This document shows positions 1 to 7,379 of a stretch of DNA of 64,000 bases, one piece after another (positions within the stretch are counted from its first letter, which is position 1; each line of letters starts with the position of its first letter). The translations under genes were made by a program, and so were the position numbers. Below the pieces are notes generated by a model. It saw only the letters and a program-made list of their open reading frames with translations. It had not been told where the DNA came from and did not search any database. The stretch is from Gracilibacillus salitolerans (GTDB taxonomy: Bacteria; Bacillota; Bacilli; Bacillales; Amphibacillaceae): NCBI RefSeq assembly GCF_009650095.1, contig NZ_CP045915.1, positions 1,550,001-1,614,000 on the forward strand, read 5' to 3'.

Positions 1-2
1 GA

Positions 3-1076
3 CCATTAAGAAAAGCAGTGCCTTTTGAAAGTCCTCAAGAAAATCGAGTGGAAATTAAGCTGCCACACCGTGAGGAACCTTTAACAGGTATGGCTATTAA
101 AAAAGGCATAAGCTTAATCGTCGGTGGTGGTTATCATGGTAAAAGTACGTTATTGCAAGCTTTGGAGCGCGGAGTTTATCATCATATTCGCGGGGATGGT
201 CGTGAATATGTGTTAACTAATCTCGATGCTGTTAAAATAAGAGCTGAAGATGGAAGACAGGTAACATCGGTCAATATCTCTGCTTTTATCAATGATCTGC
301 CGCATGGGCAAGCGACAACTAAATTCACGACAGAGAATGCCAGTGGCAGTACCTCACAAGCAACGAATGTAGTGGAAGCAATAGAAGCCGGGGCGACAAC
401 CTTGTTAATTGATGAAGATACAAGCGCCACAAATTTTATGATTCGTGATGCACGTATGCAAGCACTTGTTCACCAAGATAAAGAACCGATCACACCTTTT
501 ATCGATAAAATCAAACAATTACGTGATGATTTAGAAGTGTCAACAATTTTAGTGATGGGTGGTTCAGGTGATTATTTTGATGTGGCAGATGAGGTAATCA
601 TGATGGATCAATATAAACCATTTAATGTAACAGACAAAGCTCGAGAAATTGTGGAACATCACCCTGTTTCCCGTCAGCCGGTGACAGAAAAACTGGCCAG
701 TGATATGAATCAACGCATCTTTTTACCACCAAGTCTAAACTTACAAAAAGGGAAAAAGAAAAAAGTGCAAGCTAAAAGTCTTTATACCATTTTGATGGGC
801 ATGACAACGATTCAACTTCAAGGTGTGGAACAGTTAGTCGATGCCTCCCAAACACGGGCCATTGCAGAACTGTTACGTTACATGGAAGCAAAAGGGATTT
901 TAAAGCAAGGAAAACCATTATCATCCTTGCTCGATGATATCGAAAAAATAATGGATAATGAAGGTTTACAAGCATTTGCCCCTTTTCCAAATCAGCACCC
1001 AGGTGACCTTGCCCGGCCAAGACGATTTGAAATTGCGGCATGCTTGAACAGAATGAGAACAGCAAAAGTCCAATAA
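3..1076 (+). CDS. ABC-class predicted ATPase, C-terminal part (cut by window edge)
   Basis: This is the C-terminal part of a predicted ATPase of the ABC class (COG3044/PF09818 type). The reading frame is open to the left edge, so the gene starts outside the window; a GTG at 18 is inside the gene and is not a convincing start. A Walker A motif GGGYHGKST lies near residue 40 of the visible part, and a Walker B-like TLLIDED follows about 90 residues later. Family members are usually about 550 residues, so roughly 200 N-terminal residues are missing here. The biological role of the family is not established. It is followed by a short intergenic stretch and queG on the same strand. Confidence 0.8.
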   Translation, partial: PLRKAVPFESPQENRVEIKLPHREEPLTGMAIKKGISLIVGGGYHGKSTLLQALERGVYHHIRGDGREYVLTNLDAVKIRAEDGRQVTSVNISAFINDLPHGQATTKFTTENASGSTSQATNVVEAIEAGATTLLIDEDTSATNFMIRDARMQALVHQDKEPITPFIDKIKQLRDDLEVSTILVMGGSGDYFDVADEVIMMDQYKPFNVTDKAREIVEHHPVSRQPVTEKLASDMNQRIFLPPSLNLQKGKKKKVQAKSLYTILMGMTTIQLQGVEQLVDASQTRAIAELLRYMEAKGILKQGKPLSSLLDDIEKIMDNEGLQAFAPFPNQHPGDLARPRRFEIAACLNRMRTAKVQ

Positions 1077-1084
1077 AGTGATAA

Positions 1085-1118
1085 TTCCAGCGCTACGGAC
1101 GGTAAACCCCGTGATAAA
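1085..1118 (+). repeat. Dispersed intergenic repeat, degenerate short copy (copy A)
   Basis: The stretch holds ACGGACGGTAAACCCCGTGA followed by TAAAA. This resembles the right end (ACGGACGATTAGCACCGTGA plus TAAA) of the repeat family seen at 11110, 16592, 17704, 20730, 47131, 47959 and 49689. It lies directly in front of the queG ribosome binding site. It is the weakest member of the family and could be a chance match. Confidence 0.4.
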
Positions 1119-1133
1119 AAGGAGGTGAGTGTA

Positions 1134-2276
1134 ATGGCATATCAAAAACTGAAAGAAGAGTTAATTGCTTATAGTAAAGAGATTGGTATCGACAAAATCG
1201 GTTTTGCCAGTGTAGAACCTTTCGCTGAATTTAAATCAAGGCTAGAGGAACAGCAAGCATTAGGCTATGCTTCTGGATTTGAAAAAGGAACCAATCAAGA
1301 AAGAACGGAACCGGAACGATTAATGCCAGGTGCAGAATCAATTATTGCCATTGCACTTGCCTATCCAACAAGAATTAAAAACGATCCGAAAAGTGTCAAA
1401 GGGGATCGCCGCGGTTTTTTCGCGCGTGCATCATGGGGAACAGATTATCATATCGTTTTAAAAGAAAAGTTAGATAAGCTAGCTTCCTTTTTACAGAAAA
1501 AGGTGCCAGGCTTACAATTTAGTTCAATGGTTGATACGGGTGAATTGTCTGACCGAGCTGTGGCAGAACGAGCCGGTATTGGTTTCAGTGGCAGCAATAC
1601 GTTAATCATTTCTCCAGAGTACGGATCTTATATGTATTTAGGTGAGATGATTACCAATATACCTTTTCCTGCTGATCAACCACTTGATGAGGGGTGTGGG
1701 ACGTGTACAAAATGTTTAGACGCTTGTCCAACAGGTGCACTTGTCGAGCCGGGACGATTAAATGCACAGCAATGTCTCGCATTTCTCACCCAAACGAAAG
1801 GTTTCATGCCGGATGATCATCGAGATAAGCTAGGAAACTACATCTATGGCTATGAAACATGCCAGGTTGTCTGCCCGTATAATAAAGGAGTAGATTTTCA
1901 CAATCATGAGGAGTTTGAGCCTGATCCAGATCTGGTAAAACCACGACTTGTCGATTTGTTAGCTGTTTCTAACCGTGAATTCAAAGAAAAATTCGGGAAA
2001 ATGGCCGGTTCTTGGCGCGGTAAAAAACCACTCCAACGTAATGCCATTCTTGCCTTGGCCCATTATAAGGAAGCATCGGCCATTGATACGTTAATCGAGT
2101 TAATGATCGATGACCCACGTCCAGTCATCCGTGGAACAGCAGCATGGGCAATCGGGAAAATAGGCGAGGAAAGAGGATTTCGTGCCATAGAACAAGCAAT
2201 GCAGCGAGAAAAAGACCTGGAAGTTATGGAAGAAATGGAAAAAGGCTTACAATTTGAATCAATATCAACCAATTAA
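1134..2276 (+). CDS. queG: Epoxyqueuosine reductase QueG
   Basis: QueG performs the last step of queuosine synthesis, reducing epoxyqueuosine in tRNA to queuosine with a cobalamin and two [4Fe-4S] clusters. The 380-residue protein has the ferredoxin-like motif CGTCTKCLDACPTGAL and a second cysteine set (QQCLAF, then ETCQVVCPYN). A C-terminal HEAT-repeat region (ALAHYKEASAIDTLIELM) is typical of Bacillus-type QueG. The ATG at 1134 is preferred over the GTG at 1125, because the GTG lies inside the Shine-Dalgarno GGAGG at 1121-1125. The next gene, ogt, follows within 20 bases, so the two are probably cotranscribed. Confidence 0.93.
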   Translation: MAYQKLKEELIAYSKEIGIDKIGFASVEPFAEFKSRLEEQQALGYASGFEKGTNQERTEPERLMPGAESIIAIALAYPTRIKNDPKSVKGDRRGFFARASWGTDYHIVLKEKLDKLASFLQKKVPGLQFSSMVDTGELSDRAVAERAGIGFSGSNTLIISPEYGSYMYLGEMITNIPFPADQPLDEGCGTCTKCLDACPTGALVEPGRLNAQQCLAFLTQTKGFMPDDHRDKLGNYIYGYETCQVVCPYNKGVDFHNHEEFEPDPDLVKPRLVDLLAVSNREFKEKFGKMAGSWRGKKPLQRNAILALAHYKEASAIDTLIELMIDDPRPVIRGTAAWAIGKIGEERGFRAIEQAMQREKDLEVMEEMEKGLQFESISTN

Positions 2277-2291
2277 ATGGGGGGATCTGTA

Positions 2292-2804
2292 ATGAATTCA
2301 CTGAACTATTTTCCGTATGACTCACCGCTGGGCACTCTTTTACTTGTAAGTTATGATCAACATCTTATTTTCATTAAATTTGGAACGATTGAGGAGTATG
2401 AACAGGAGATTATTGCTTGGGCTGAAAAACATTCTCTACCTACTAACTTAGTAGAATCAAAGGAATCATTGACAGAAACAATCAGCCAATTGGATCAATA
2501 TTTTAAAGGGGAGCGAAAGACCTTTTCGATACCTTATAGATTTTACGGTACTCCTTTTCAAAAGAAGGTATGGCAAGCTTTAGCTGAAGTAGAGTACGGT
2601 AAAACTTGTTCTTATCTAGATATTGCTAAAAACATCGATTCACCAAAAGCAGTACGAGCTGTTGGAGGTGCTAATAACAAAAACCCGATTTCCGTCATTA
2701 TTCCCTGCCATCGCGTTATTGGAAAGAACGGCAAGTTAGTTGGTTACGGCGGAGGTTTGGATAAAAAAGAATATCTATTGGAATTAGAGAGGGCGGGAGT
2801 TTGA
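2292..2804 (+). CDS. ogt: Methylated-DNA--protein-cysteine S-methyltransferase
   Basis: This suicide repair protein transfers the methyl group from O6-methylguanine to its own cysteine. The 170-residue protein has the active-site motif IPCHRVIG near its C-terminus and the helix-turn-helix-like segment FQKKVWQAL. The start at 2292 is chosen because GGGGG at about 2280-2284 is well spaced from it; an upstream ATG at 2277 overlaps the queG stop. The gene directly follows queG and ends in a GC-rich hairpin terminator. Confidence 0.93.
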   Translation: MNSLNYFPYDSPLGTLLLVSYDQHLIFIKFGTIEEYEQEIIAWAEKHSLPTNLVESKESLTETISQLDQYFKGERKTFSIPYRFYGTPFQKKVWQALAEVEYGKTCSYLDIAKNIDSPKAVRAVGGANNKNPISVIIPCHRVIGKNGKLVGYGGGLDKKEYLLELERAGV

Positions 2805-2824
2805 TACTTCCGCCCTTATATTTT
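2791..2824 (+). terminator. Rho-independent terminator after ogt
   Basis: GGGCGGGAGT pairs with ACTTCCGCCC (one mismatch) across a five-base loop and is followed by a T-rich tail (TTATATTTT). The stem overlaps the last codons of ogt. Confidence 0.8.
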
Positions 2825-2852
2825 CAGGAAAGAAAATATAAAACTTGGGTAT

Positions 2853-3005
2853 TTGTCTAGCTCCAAGTGCCCAGAAACTAGGCGACTTCACGAATCGCCC
2901 TACGATAAGTCATCATCGGTTCGCAAAGCACACCGTGATTCCTTTATCTCAGTTGATTCGCTCCAGTCGCTACGTTTCTAAACGGGCGCTCTGCGCTTTT
3001 CTTAT
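2853..3005. repeat. Bacillaceae-type intergenic repeat (TGTCTAGCTCCA ... GCGCTTTTCTTAT)
   Basis: The segment begins TGTCTAGCTCCAAGTGCCC and ends GGGCGCTCTGCGCTTTTCTT. These are the two ends of an intergenic repeat I recognise from many Bacillaceae genomes. It contains inner inverted motifs (GGCGACTTC / GAATCGCC) and has no coding potential; an open frame across it on the plus strand is accidental. It sits between ogt and a convergent lipoprotein gene and touches the stop of the latter. Confidence 0.65.
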
Positions 3006-3152
3006 TTATTCTGCTGTTTCGTCTTCAGATGTCTCAGTAGTTGTTTCTTCCGTTTGATCTTCAGTGTCACTTTCATCATCTTCGGCACAAGCAGTAAGCC
3101 CGCCAAAGGCCAAGAAAGCAACAGCTAAAAGAGATAGCCATTTCTTCTTCAT
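3006..3152 (-). CDS. Small acidic lipoprotein (48 aa)
   Basis: This short gene encodes a 48-residue protein starting MKKKWLSLLAVAFLAFGG, then a lipobox LTAC, then a tail made almost only of D, E, S and T. It has an AAGGAGGG-like ribosome binding site eight to ten bases upstream. The signal peptide and lipobox predict a lipid-anchored protein on the outer face of the membrane. The design is the same as the 95-residue lipoprotein at 3554-3841: a short signal, a lipobox and a highly acidic disordered tail. No function is known; such acidic surface tails are common in halotolerant Bacillaceae. Confidence 0.75.
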   Translation of the reverse strand: MKKKWLSLLAVAFLAFGGLTACAEDDESDTEDQTEETTTETSEDETAE

Positions 3153-3382
3153 CAATAATCCCTCCTTCAAATTCCATTCTAAAAATCCATATGGATAATT
3201 ACAACTAAAAATTCCATATATTAACTAAAATTTATATTATTTACACACCTTTAACATTAAAAAGATACAAAGATTGACAGCAACCATTGTCGTGGAATAA
3301 GTACGGATGACTTTGAAACGGACATGTTGAAGCTTATTCATCAAACAAGGTGTTAAAAGTTCGCAAAATATGCATCAAATAG

Positions 3383-3515
3383 ATTTACTTTTACTGGAAC
3401 AACCAACCTATTAAGGCAAAATTAAAAGGCAAGAGTCCAATACAATACCGAACTCTTGCCCAATAAGCTACTTAATATAATTTGTCTAATTTTTTGGGGT
3501 CGCTTCAATTAAATA
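3383..3515 (+). pseudogene. IS3-family (IS150-type) transposase remnant
   Basis: Reading from 3383 gives IYFYWNNQPIKAKLKG and then KSPIQYRTLAQ followed by a stop at 3466. This matches the conserved C-terminus of IS3-family ORFB transposases (YYNNxRIKAKLKGMSPVQYR). It is followed by TTTGTCTAATTTTTTGGGGT at about 3480-3500, which looks like the terminal sequence of such elements. A stop codon at 3380 and the absence of any upstream DDE region show that only a decayed end remains. Nothing recognisable is seen between 3153 and 3380. Confidence 0.7.
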
Positions 3516-3553
3516 CAAGCATTTCTTTTTACTTGCTTACCTTTGATCATTTA

Positions 3554-3841
3554 TTATTCTAATTCAATGTCGCCTTCCATTTCACCTTCTGCTTCGGTGT
3601 CGTCTTGACTATCTTCTTCCATCGGATCCTCTTCCTCAGCAGCTGGATCTTCTTCAGGCATTGGTTCCTCTTCAGCAGCTGGATCCTCTTCAGGCATAGG
3701 AGCTTCTTCTTCAGCCGGAGCTTGATCTTCCATTGGTGTCTCTTCTCCTGGTGCTGGAGCTTCCTCCTCCTCACCGCAAGCTGCCAACCCACCAATTGTT
3801 AATACAGAAACTCCAAGCAATGATATTATTTGTTTCTTCAT
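3554..3841 (-). CDS. Acidic repeat lipoprotein (95 aa)
   Basis: The protein begins MKKQIISLLGVSVLTIGG and has a lipobox LAAC, so it should be lipid-anchored outside the cell. The rest is a low-complexity tail with imperfect repeats built on PAAEEEPMPEED and is nearly free of basic residues. A Shine-Dalgarno AAGGAGG precedes the start. The other frames here only mirror this skewed composition. It resembles the 48-aa lipoprotein at 3006-3152, from which it is separated by IS debris. Its function is unknown; a highly charged, disordered surface tail is all the sequence shows. Confidence 0.75.
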   Translation of the reverse strand: MKKQIISLLGVSVLTIGGLAACGEEEEAPAPGEETPMEDQAPAEEEAPMPEEDPAAEEEPMPEEDPAAEEEDPMEEDSQDDTEAEGEMEGDIELE

Positions 3842-4067
3842 TTTTAATTCCTCCTTATTGTTTGTTCACGAATCTTATTCCCGGGCAGTAAACGAATTAA
3901 TCATAAAAAAACCCCATTTAATATAATGTTAATCTCTTTAAAATATAGTAATAGATTTGAAATTTCTATGATATAACGAAATAATATTGTAACCTCAATC
4001 AGATAACGACATTCCAAGACTAATTGCAATTCTCATGAATATATATGGAAACAGGGAGGGGATTGTG

Positions 4068-4919
4068 TTGTCAGAATGGGAGTTAATTAAAAGGCATTGG
4101 AAAGATAACTGGAATCAGAATGAGCATTCTCTTCACAAAAAACAGCAGCTTCACAAGAAAAATGGTAAAAGTATTAATCATATAGATATAATAGGAAAAA
4201 AACAGAACACAACAACAAATAACGATCGATCAGAATTAGCCTATCAATTGTATATCAAATTGTTTATTGAGGATGAAGATAATTTTTATCACGAGGAAGT
4301 GGTAGAAAATCGTATTGCTATCATAAAAAATGATCAAGTAATAGAGGATAAGGAGATTTCGTTTCAGAGAGCGCAAAAACCTGAAAAGATAGAAGCTGAT
4401 CAAAATCAGGTGCGTTTTGCCTATGATAGGAGAGCAGCGGTTCAGTATGCAGAACGATGGTGGAATGATGCTAATCCAGCTTATCAATTTTTTGAAGATA
4501 ATGACTGTACCAATTATATTTCGCAATGCCTAAGAGCAGGTGGTGCTCCGATGCATGGTGCTCCGAATCGATCCAAGGGCTGGTGGTATCAGAATAATAA
4601 TTGGAGTTACAGCTGGTCAGTAGCCAATGCACTCAGGTGGTATTTAAGTGGGGCAACTTCAGGTTTAAAGGGAACAGAGATAAGTGATCCGCAAAACCTT
4701 TTACTAGGTGATGTGATTTGTTATGATTTTCAAGGAGATGGCAGATGGGATCATAATACAATTGTTGTGGCAAAAGATAGTCAGAACATGCCGTTAGTCA
4801 ACGCTCATACGAATAATAGTCGTCATCGATTTTGGACATATGAGGATTCAGCAGCATGGACACCGGACTGTAACTATCGTTTTTTCCGAATAGGAGAGGA
4901 TGATCGTGCAAAAGATTAA
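4068..4919 (+). CDS. Amidase-domain protein (putative amidase, PF12671-like)
   Basis: The protein has a variable N-terminal half and a C-terminal putative amidase domain of the Amidase_6 type from about residue 125. Diagnostic motifs are DCTNYISQCLRAGG (likely catalytic Cys), GDVICYDFQGDG and WDHNTIVV (likely catalytic His). These proteins resemble NlpC/P60-CHAP cysteine peptidases and are thought to act on cell-wall-like amide bonds. No signal peptide or membrane segment is visible, so its location is unclear. The TTG at 4068 is preferred because GGGAGGGG at 4054-4061 is six bases upstream; an ATG at 4035 has no such site. Confidence 0.8.
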   Translation: MSEWELIKRHWKDNWNQNEHSLHKKQQLHKKNGKSINHIDIIGKKQNTTTNNDRSELAYQLYIKLFIEDEDNFYHEEVVENRIAIIKNDQVIEDKEISFQRAQKPEKIEADQNQVRFAYDRRAAVQYAERWWNDANPAYQFFEDNDCTNYISQCLRAGGAPMHGAPNRSKGWWYQNNNWSYSWSVANALRWYLSGATSGLKGTEISDPQNLLLGDVICYDFQGDGRWDHNTIVVAKDSQNMPLVNAHTNNSRHRFWTYEDSAAWTPDCNYRFFRIGEDDRAKD

Positions 4920-4970
4920 GATTATGGTATAATAACTAAGGTTAATAAGCAATATTTGAGGTGAAATACA

Positions 4971-5444
4971 TTGGCAGTCCATGTCGTATTATATCAACCA
5001 GAAATTCCAGCTAATACGGGGAATATCGCAAGAACATGTCTAGCAACAAATGTTCATTTACACTTAATCCGACCACTCGGTTTTTCTACCGATGATAAAA
5101 TGTTACGCCGTGCCGGATTAGATTATTGGCATGATGTTTCGATTAATTATTATGATTCATTAGATGAATTATATGAAACATTTCCTAAGGCTGAGTTTTA
5201 TTATATCGAAAACTTCGGAACGAAATATTATTCTGAATTTGATTTTAGTGATAGTGAAAAGGATTTGTTTTTCGTTTTTGGTCGTGAAACCAATGGAATT
5301 CCAAAAGATCTTTTAGAAGGCAAAGAAGATCGCTGCCTTCGCATCCATATGACAGATAAGGTTCGCTCCTTGAATTTGTCCAATACCGCAGCGATTATCG
5401 TCTATGATGTTCTGAAACAACAAGGCTTTCCAGGCCTAGATTAA
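4971..5444 (+). CDS. trmL: tRNA (cytidine(34)-2'-O)-methyltransferase TrmL
   Basis: TrmL is a SPOUT-class enzyme that 2'-O-methylates the wobble base of certain leucine tRNAs. The 157-residue protein carries the family signatures PEIPANTGNIARTC near the start, FGRETNGIP in the middle and RSLNLSNTAAI near the end, which form the knotted SAM site. It starts with TTG at 4971 behind TGAGGTG. A TATAAT hexamer lies about 40 bases upstream, suggesting its own promoter. A hairpin terminator follows immediately. Confidence 0.93.
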   Translation: MAVHVVLYQPEIPANTGNIARTCLATNVHLHLIRPLGFSTDDKMLRRAGLDYWHDVSINYYDSLDELYETFPKAEFYYIENFGTKYYSEFDFSDSEKDLFFVFGRETNGIPKDLLEGKEDRCLRIHMTDKVRSLNLSNTAAIIVYDVLKQQGFPGLD

Positions 5445-5470
5445 CCACAGCATACTTGTTGTGGTTTTTG
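5443..5470 (+). terminator. Rho-independent terminator after trmL
   Basis: AACCACA pairs with TGTGGTT across a short loop and is followed by TTTTG. It overlaps the stop codon of trmL. Confidence 0.75.
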
Positions 5471-5491
5471 TTTATTTAATGAGGTGATGAA

Positions 5492-6148
5492 ATGGATCAG
5501 GAAACAGTAATCCAAAAGACAGCAGAGATGGTACGTGAAAAATTATTAGGTGAAGGATCCGGTCATGATTGGTATCATATTGAACGTGTGACCACTACAG
5601 CTAAAAAACTAGCACATCAGGAAAATGCCAATCTATTCGTCGTGTCTTTAGTAGCGTTATTGCATGATTTAGCTGATGATAAGGTCGTGGATAGTGAAGA
5701 GGAAGGTTTGAGAGCTATTCAGGAATGGCTTGGGCAATCTGGTGTGGAAAAACATGATATGGACCATATTTTATCTATTATTAAGAATATGTCATTTAAA
5801 GGTGGTAACGGGAAGCAACTCGACACAATAGAAGGACAAGTAGTCCAAGATGCGGACAGGTTAGATGCGATTGGAGCGGTTGGCATTGCACGGTGCTTTG
5901 TATATGCCGGTAAAAAAGGGCAGCCAATCTATGATCCAGAATTAGAAGTACGAGAACAAATGACTAAGGACGAGTATCGTAAAGGTCAATCAAGTGCTAT
6001 TCACCATTTCTATGAAAAACTGTTAAAATTAAAAGACCTCATGAACACAAAAGCAGGCTATCAATTAGCACAAGAACGACATCAGTTCATGGAACAATTC
6101 CTAGATACATTTTATATGGAAGTAGGAGAAGATATAACGCCCAAATAA
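5492..6148 (+). CDS. HD-domain phosphohydrolase (YpgQ-like)
   Basis: This 218-residue protein belongs to the HD superfamily of metal-dependent phosphohydrolases. The metal ligands are visible as GHDWYHIERV near residue 25, LLHDLADDK near residue 55 and DADRLDAIGAVGIAR near residue 125. Its overall pattern is that of B. subtilis YpgQ, a nucleotide pyrophosphohydrolase, so a house-cleaning role on nucleotides is plausible. The start has a GAGGTGA site. The next gene, a histidine phosphatase, starts 13 bases after its stop, so the two form a small operon. Confidence 0.8.
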   Translation: MDQETVIQKTAEMVREKLLGEGSGHDWYHIERVTTTAKKLAHQENANLFVVSLVALLHDLADDKVVDSEEEGLRAIQEWLGQSGVEKHDMDHILSIIKNMSFKGGNGKQLDTIEGQVVQDADRLDAIGAVGIARCFVYAGKKGQPIYDPELEVREQMTKDEYRKGQSSAIHHFYEKLLKLKDLMNTKAGYQLAQERHQFMEQFLDTFYMEVGEDITPK

Positions 6149-6161
6149 AGGAGAGGTTAGC

Positions 6162-6755
6162 TTGACATCGATTTGTTTTGTTAGACACGGAGAAACCGAT
6201 TGGAACGCACTGGGAAAAATTCAAGGACAGACAGATATTCCATTAAATAATAATGGACGTTCACAAGCAGATGAGTGTGGACGTTACTTACAAGATTTTG
6301 AATGGGACGTGATGATAACAAGTCCTTTACAGCGAGCGAAAGAAACGGCAACAATCATCAATAAATACCTTGATTTGTCTTTAACAGAAATGAACGATTT
6401 TCGTGAAAGAGGATTTGGGGATGTAGAAGGAATGACATTTCAGGAACGTTTAGAAGCATTCCCAGATGGGATCTATCCCAATCAGGAAAGCTTTGAAGAA
6501 CTTACGGAGCGCCTAGTGGAAGGATTGCAAGAAATTCATCAGATACATAAGGGGAGGAAAGTACTACTTGTCGCCCATGGTGCGGTGATCAATGCCATAC
6601 TAACCAATTTTTCTGATGGGAAAATCGGTTCGGGAAAGACTAGGCTCGTTAATGGCTGTATTAATCATATTGAATGGATAGAGGAAGTGTGGCAAATTAA
6701 AAGCTATAATCAGACCGGACATCTTTCAGCGTTTAATGAAAAAGGCAAGATATAA
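6162..6755 (+). CDS. Histidine phosphatase family protein (phosphoglycerate mutase-like)
   Basis: The enzyme belongs to the two-histidine phosphatase superfamily. The phospho-accepting histidine is in FVRHGETDWNALGKIQGQTD at the N-terminus, and the second histidine is in LLVAHGAVINA near residue 140. At 197 residues it is the size of PhoE/CobC-type broad-specificity phosphatases rather than true phosphoglycerate mutase. It starts with TTG behind GGAGAGG. It is cotranscribed with the HD hydrolase upstream, which hints at a phospho-metabolite clean-up pair. The substrate cannot be told from sequence. Confidence 0.85.
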   Translation: MTSICFVRHGETDWNALGKIQGQTDIPLNNNGRSQADECGRYLQDFEWDVMITSPLQRAKETATIINKYLDLSLTEMNDFRERGFGDVEGMTFQERLEAFPDGIYPNQESFEELTERLVEGLQEIHQIHKGRKVLLVAHGAVINAILTNFSDGKIGSGKTRLVNGCINHIEWIEEVWQIKSYNQTGHLSAFNEKGKI

Positions 6756-6772
6756 CTCTCAACGATCCTTGA

Positions 6773-6863
6773 GTCGAATAGAAGTGTTCTAAAAGCCAGG
6801 AGGGGTGAAAAAAGAGAAGCTCGCGTCCGATAGAAGTGCTCTAAACACCGGGATAAATGAAAA
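6773..6863 (+). repeat. Two tandem diverged copies of a ~40-bp intergenic unit
   Basis: A unit beginning GTCGAATAGAAGTGTTCTAA at 6773 is repeated as GTCCGATAGAAGTGCTCTAA at 6825. Both copies continue with a purine-rich stretch and GTGAAAA/ATGAAAA. The units are offset by about 52 bases and lie in the gap between the histidine phosphatase and cadC. No open frame or clear terminator explains them. Confidence 0.55.
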
Positions 6864-6990
6864 TGTTTCCTAACGAGCATAAAGAAACAACCTAAATGAC
6901 GAAAGTAACAAAAAATGGTACTCGTATCCATTAGAAAAGCCCATTTCTTTTTAAGTAGTGACATTCACTACTTTTTATAATATACTATAT

Positions 6991-7017
6991 TCAAATAATC
7001 AAATGAATGTTTGAATG
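6991..7017. promoter_or_regulatory. CadC-type operator upstream of cadC
   Basis: TCAAATGAATGTTTGA (6999-7014) is a perfect 5-6-5 inverted repeat, preceded by a further TCAAATAA half. It resembles the operator bound by CadC/SmtB-family repressors. It lies directly in front of the cadC Shine-Dalgarno, where a bound repressor would block transcription. Confidence 0.65.
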
Positions 7018-7028
7018 AGGTGACCCAA

Positions 7029-7379
7029 ATGAAATGTGAAACATATTGTTATGATGAAGCGGTTGTAGCTCGTGTACAGCCAGAAATAGAAAAACTTACA
7101 GGTGTCGAGTTGATTTTTAAAGCATTATCCGATGCGACACGCTTAAAAATCACGTATGCCTTAACATTAGAAAAAGAATTATGTGTTTGTGACGTGGCTA
7201 ATATCATTGGTTCGTCCACCGCAACTGCATCCCATCACTTACGTATGCTCCGAAATATGGGATTAGCGAAATATCGCAAGGAAGGAAAGCTTGTCTTTTA
7301 TTCGTTAAAGGATGATCATGTGCGTCAACTCGTCACGATTGCTAAAGCACATGCGGAAGAAGGTGTTCAGGTTGGCTGA
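7029..7379 (+). CDS. cadC: CadC-type ArsR/SmtB metal-sensing repressor
   Basis: This winged-helix repressor releases DNA when it binds Cd, Pb or Zn. The four thiolate ligands of CadC are all present: Cys in KCETYC at the N-terminus and two in ELCVCDVA of the recognition region. The segment TASHHLRMLRNMGL is the DNA-reading helix. The start at 7029 (MKCETYC) fits GAGGTGA at 7017-7023; the upstream TTG at 7011 lies in the operator. Its stop overlaps the start of the cadA ATPase by eight bases, giving translational coupling. The context and complete metal site make the assignment strong. Confidence 0.9.
   Translation: MKCETYCYDEAVVARVQPEIEKLTGVELIFKALSDATRLKITYALTLEKELCVCDVANIIGSSTATASHHLRMLRNMGLAKYRKEGKLVFYSLKDDHVRQLVTIAKAHAEEGVQVG

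Noticed and set aside
18..20. GTG as the start of the first gene
   Set aside because: The frame is open to the window edge and the family is about 200 residues longer at the N-terminus.
2845..3057. Plus-strand open frame of 70 codons across the intergenic repeat
   Set aside because: It runs through a non-coding repeat and the antisense of a lipoprotein gene, has no ribosome binding site and no protein-like composition.
3276..3360. Short frame DDFETDMLKLIHQTR in the gap between the lipoprotein genes
   Set aside because: It has a protein-like look but is only 27 codons, has no start or ribosome site and no family I can name.
7312..7314. ATG at 7312 as the cadA start
   Set aside because: It lies deep inside cadC. 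The TTG at 7372 has a good ribosome site and gives the usual CadA N-terminus.
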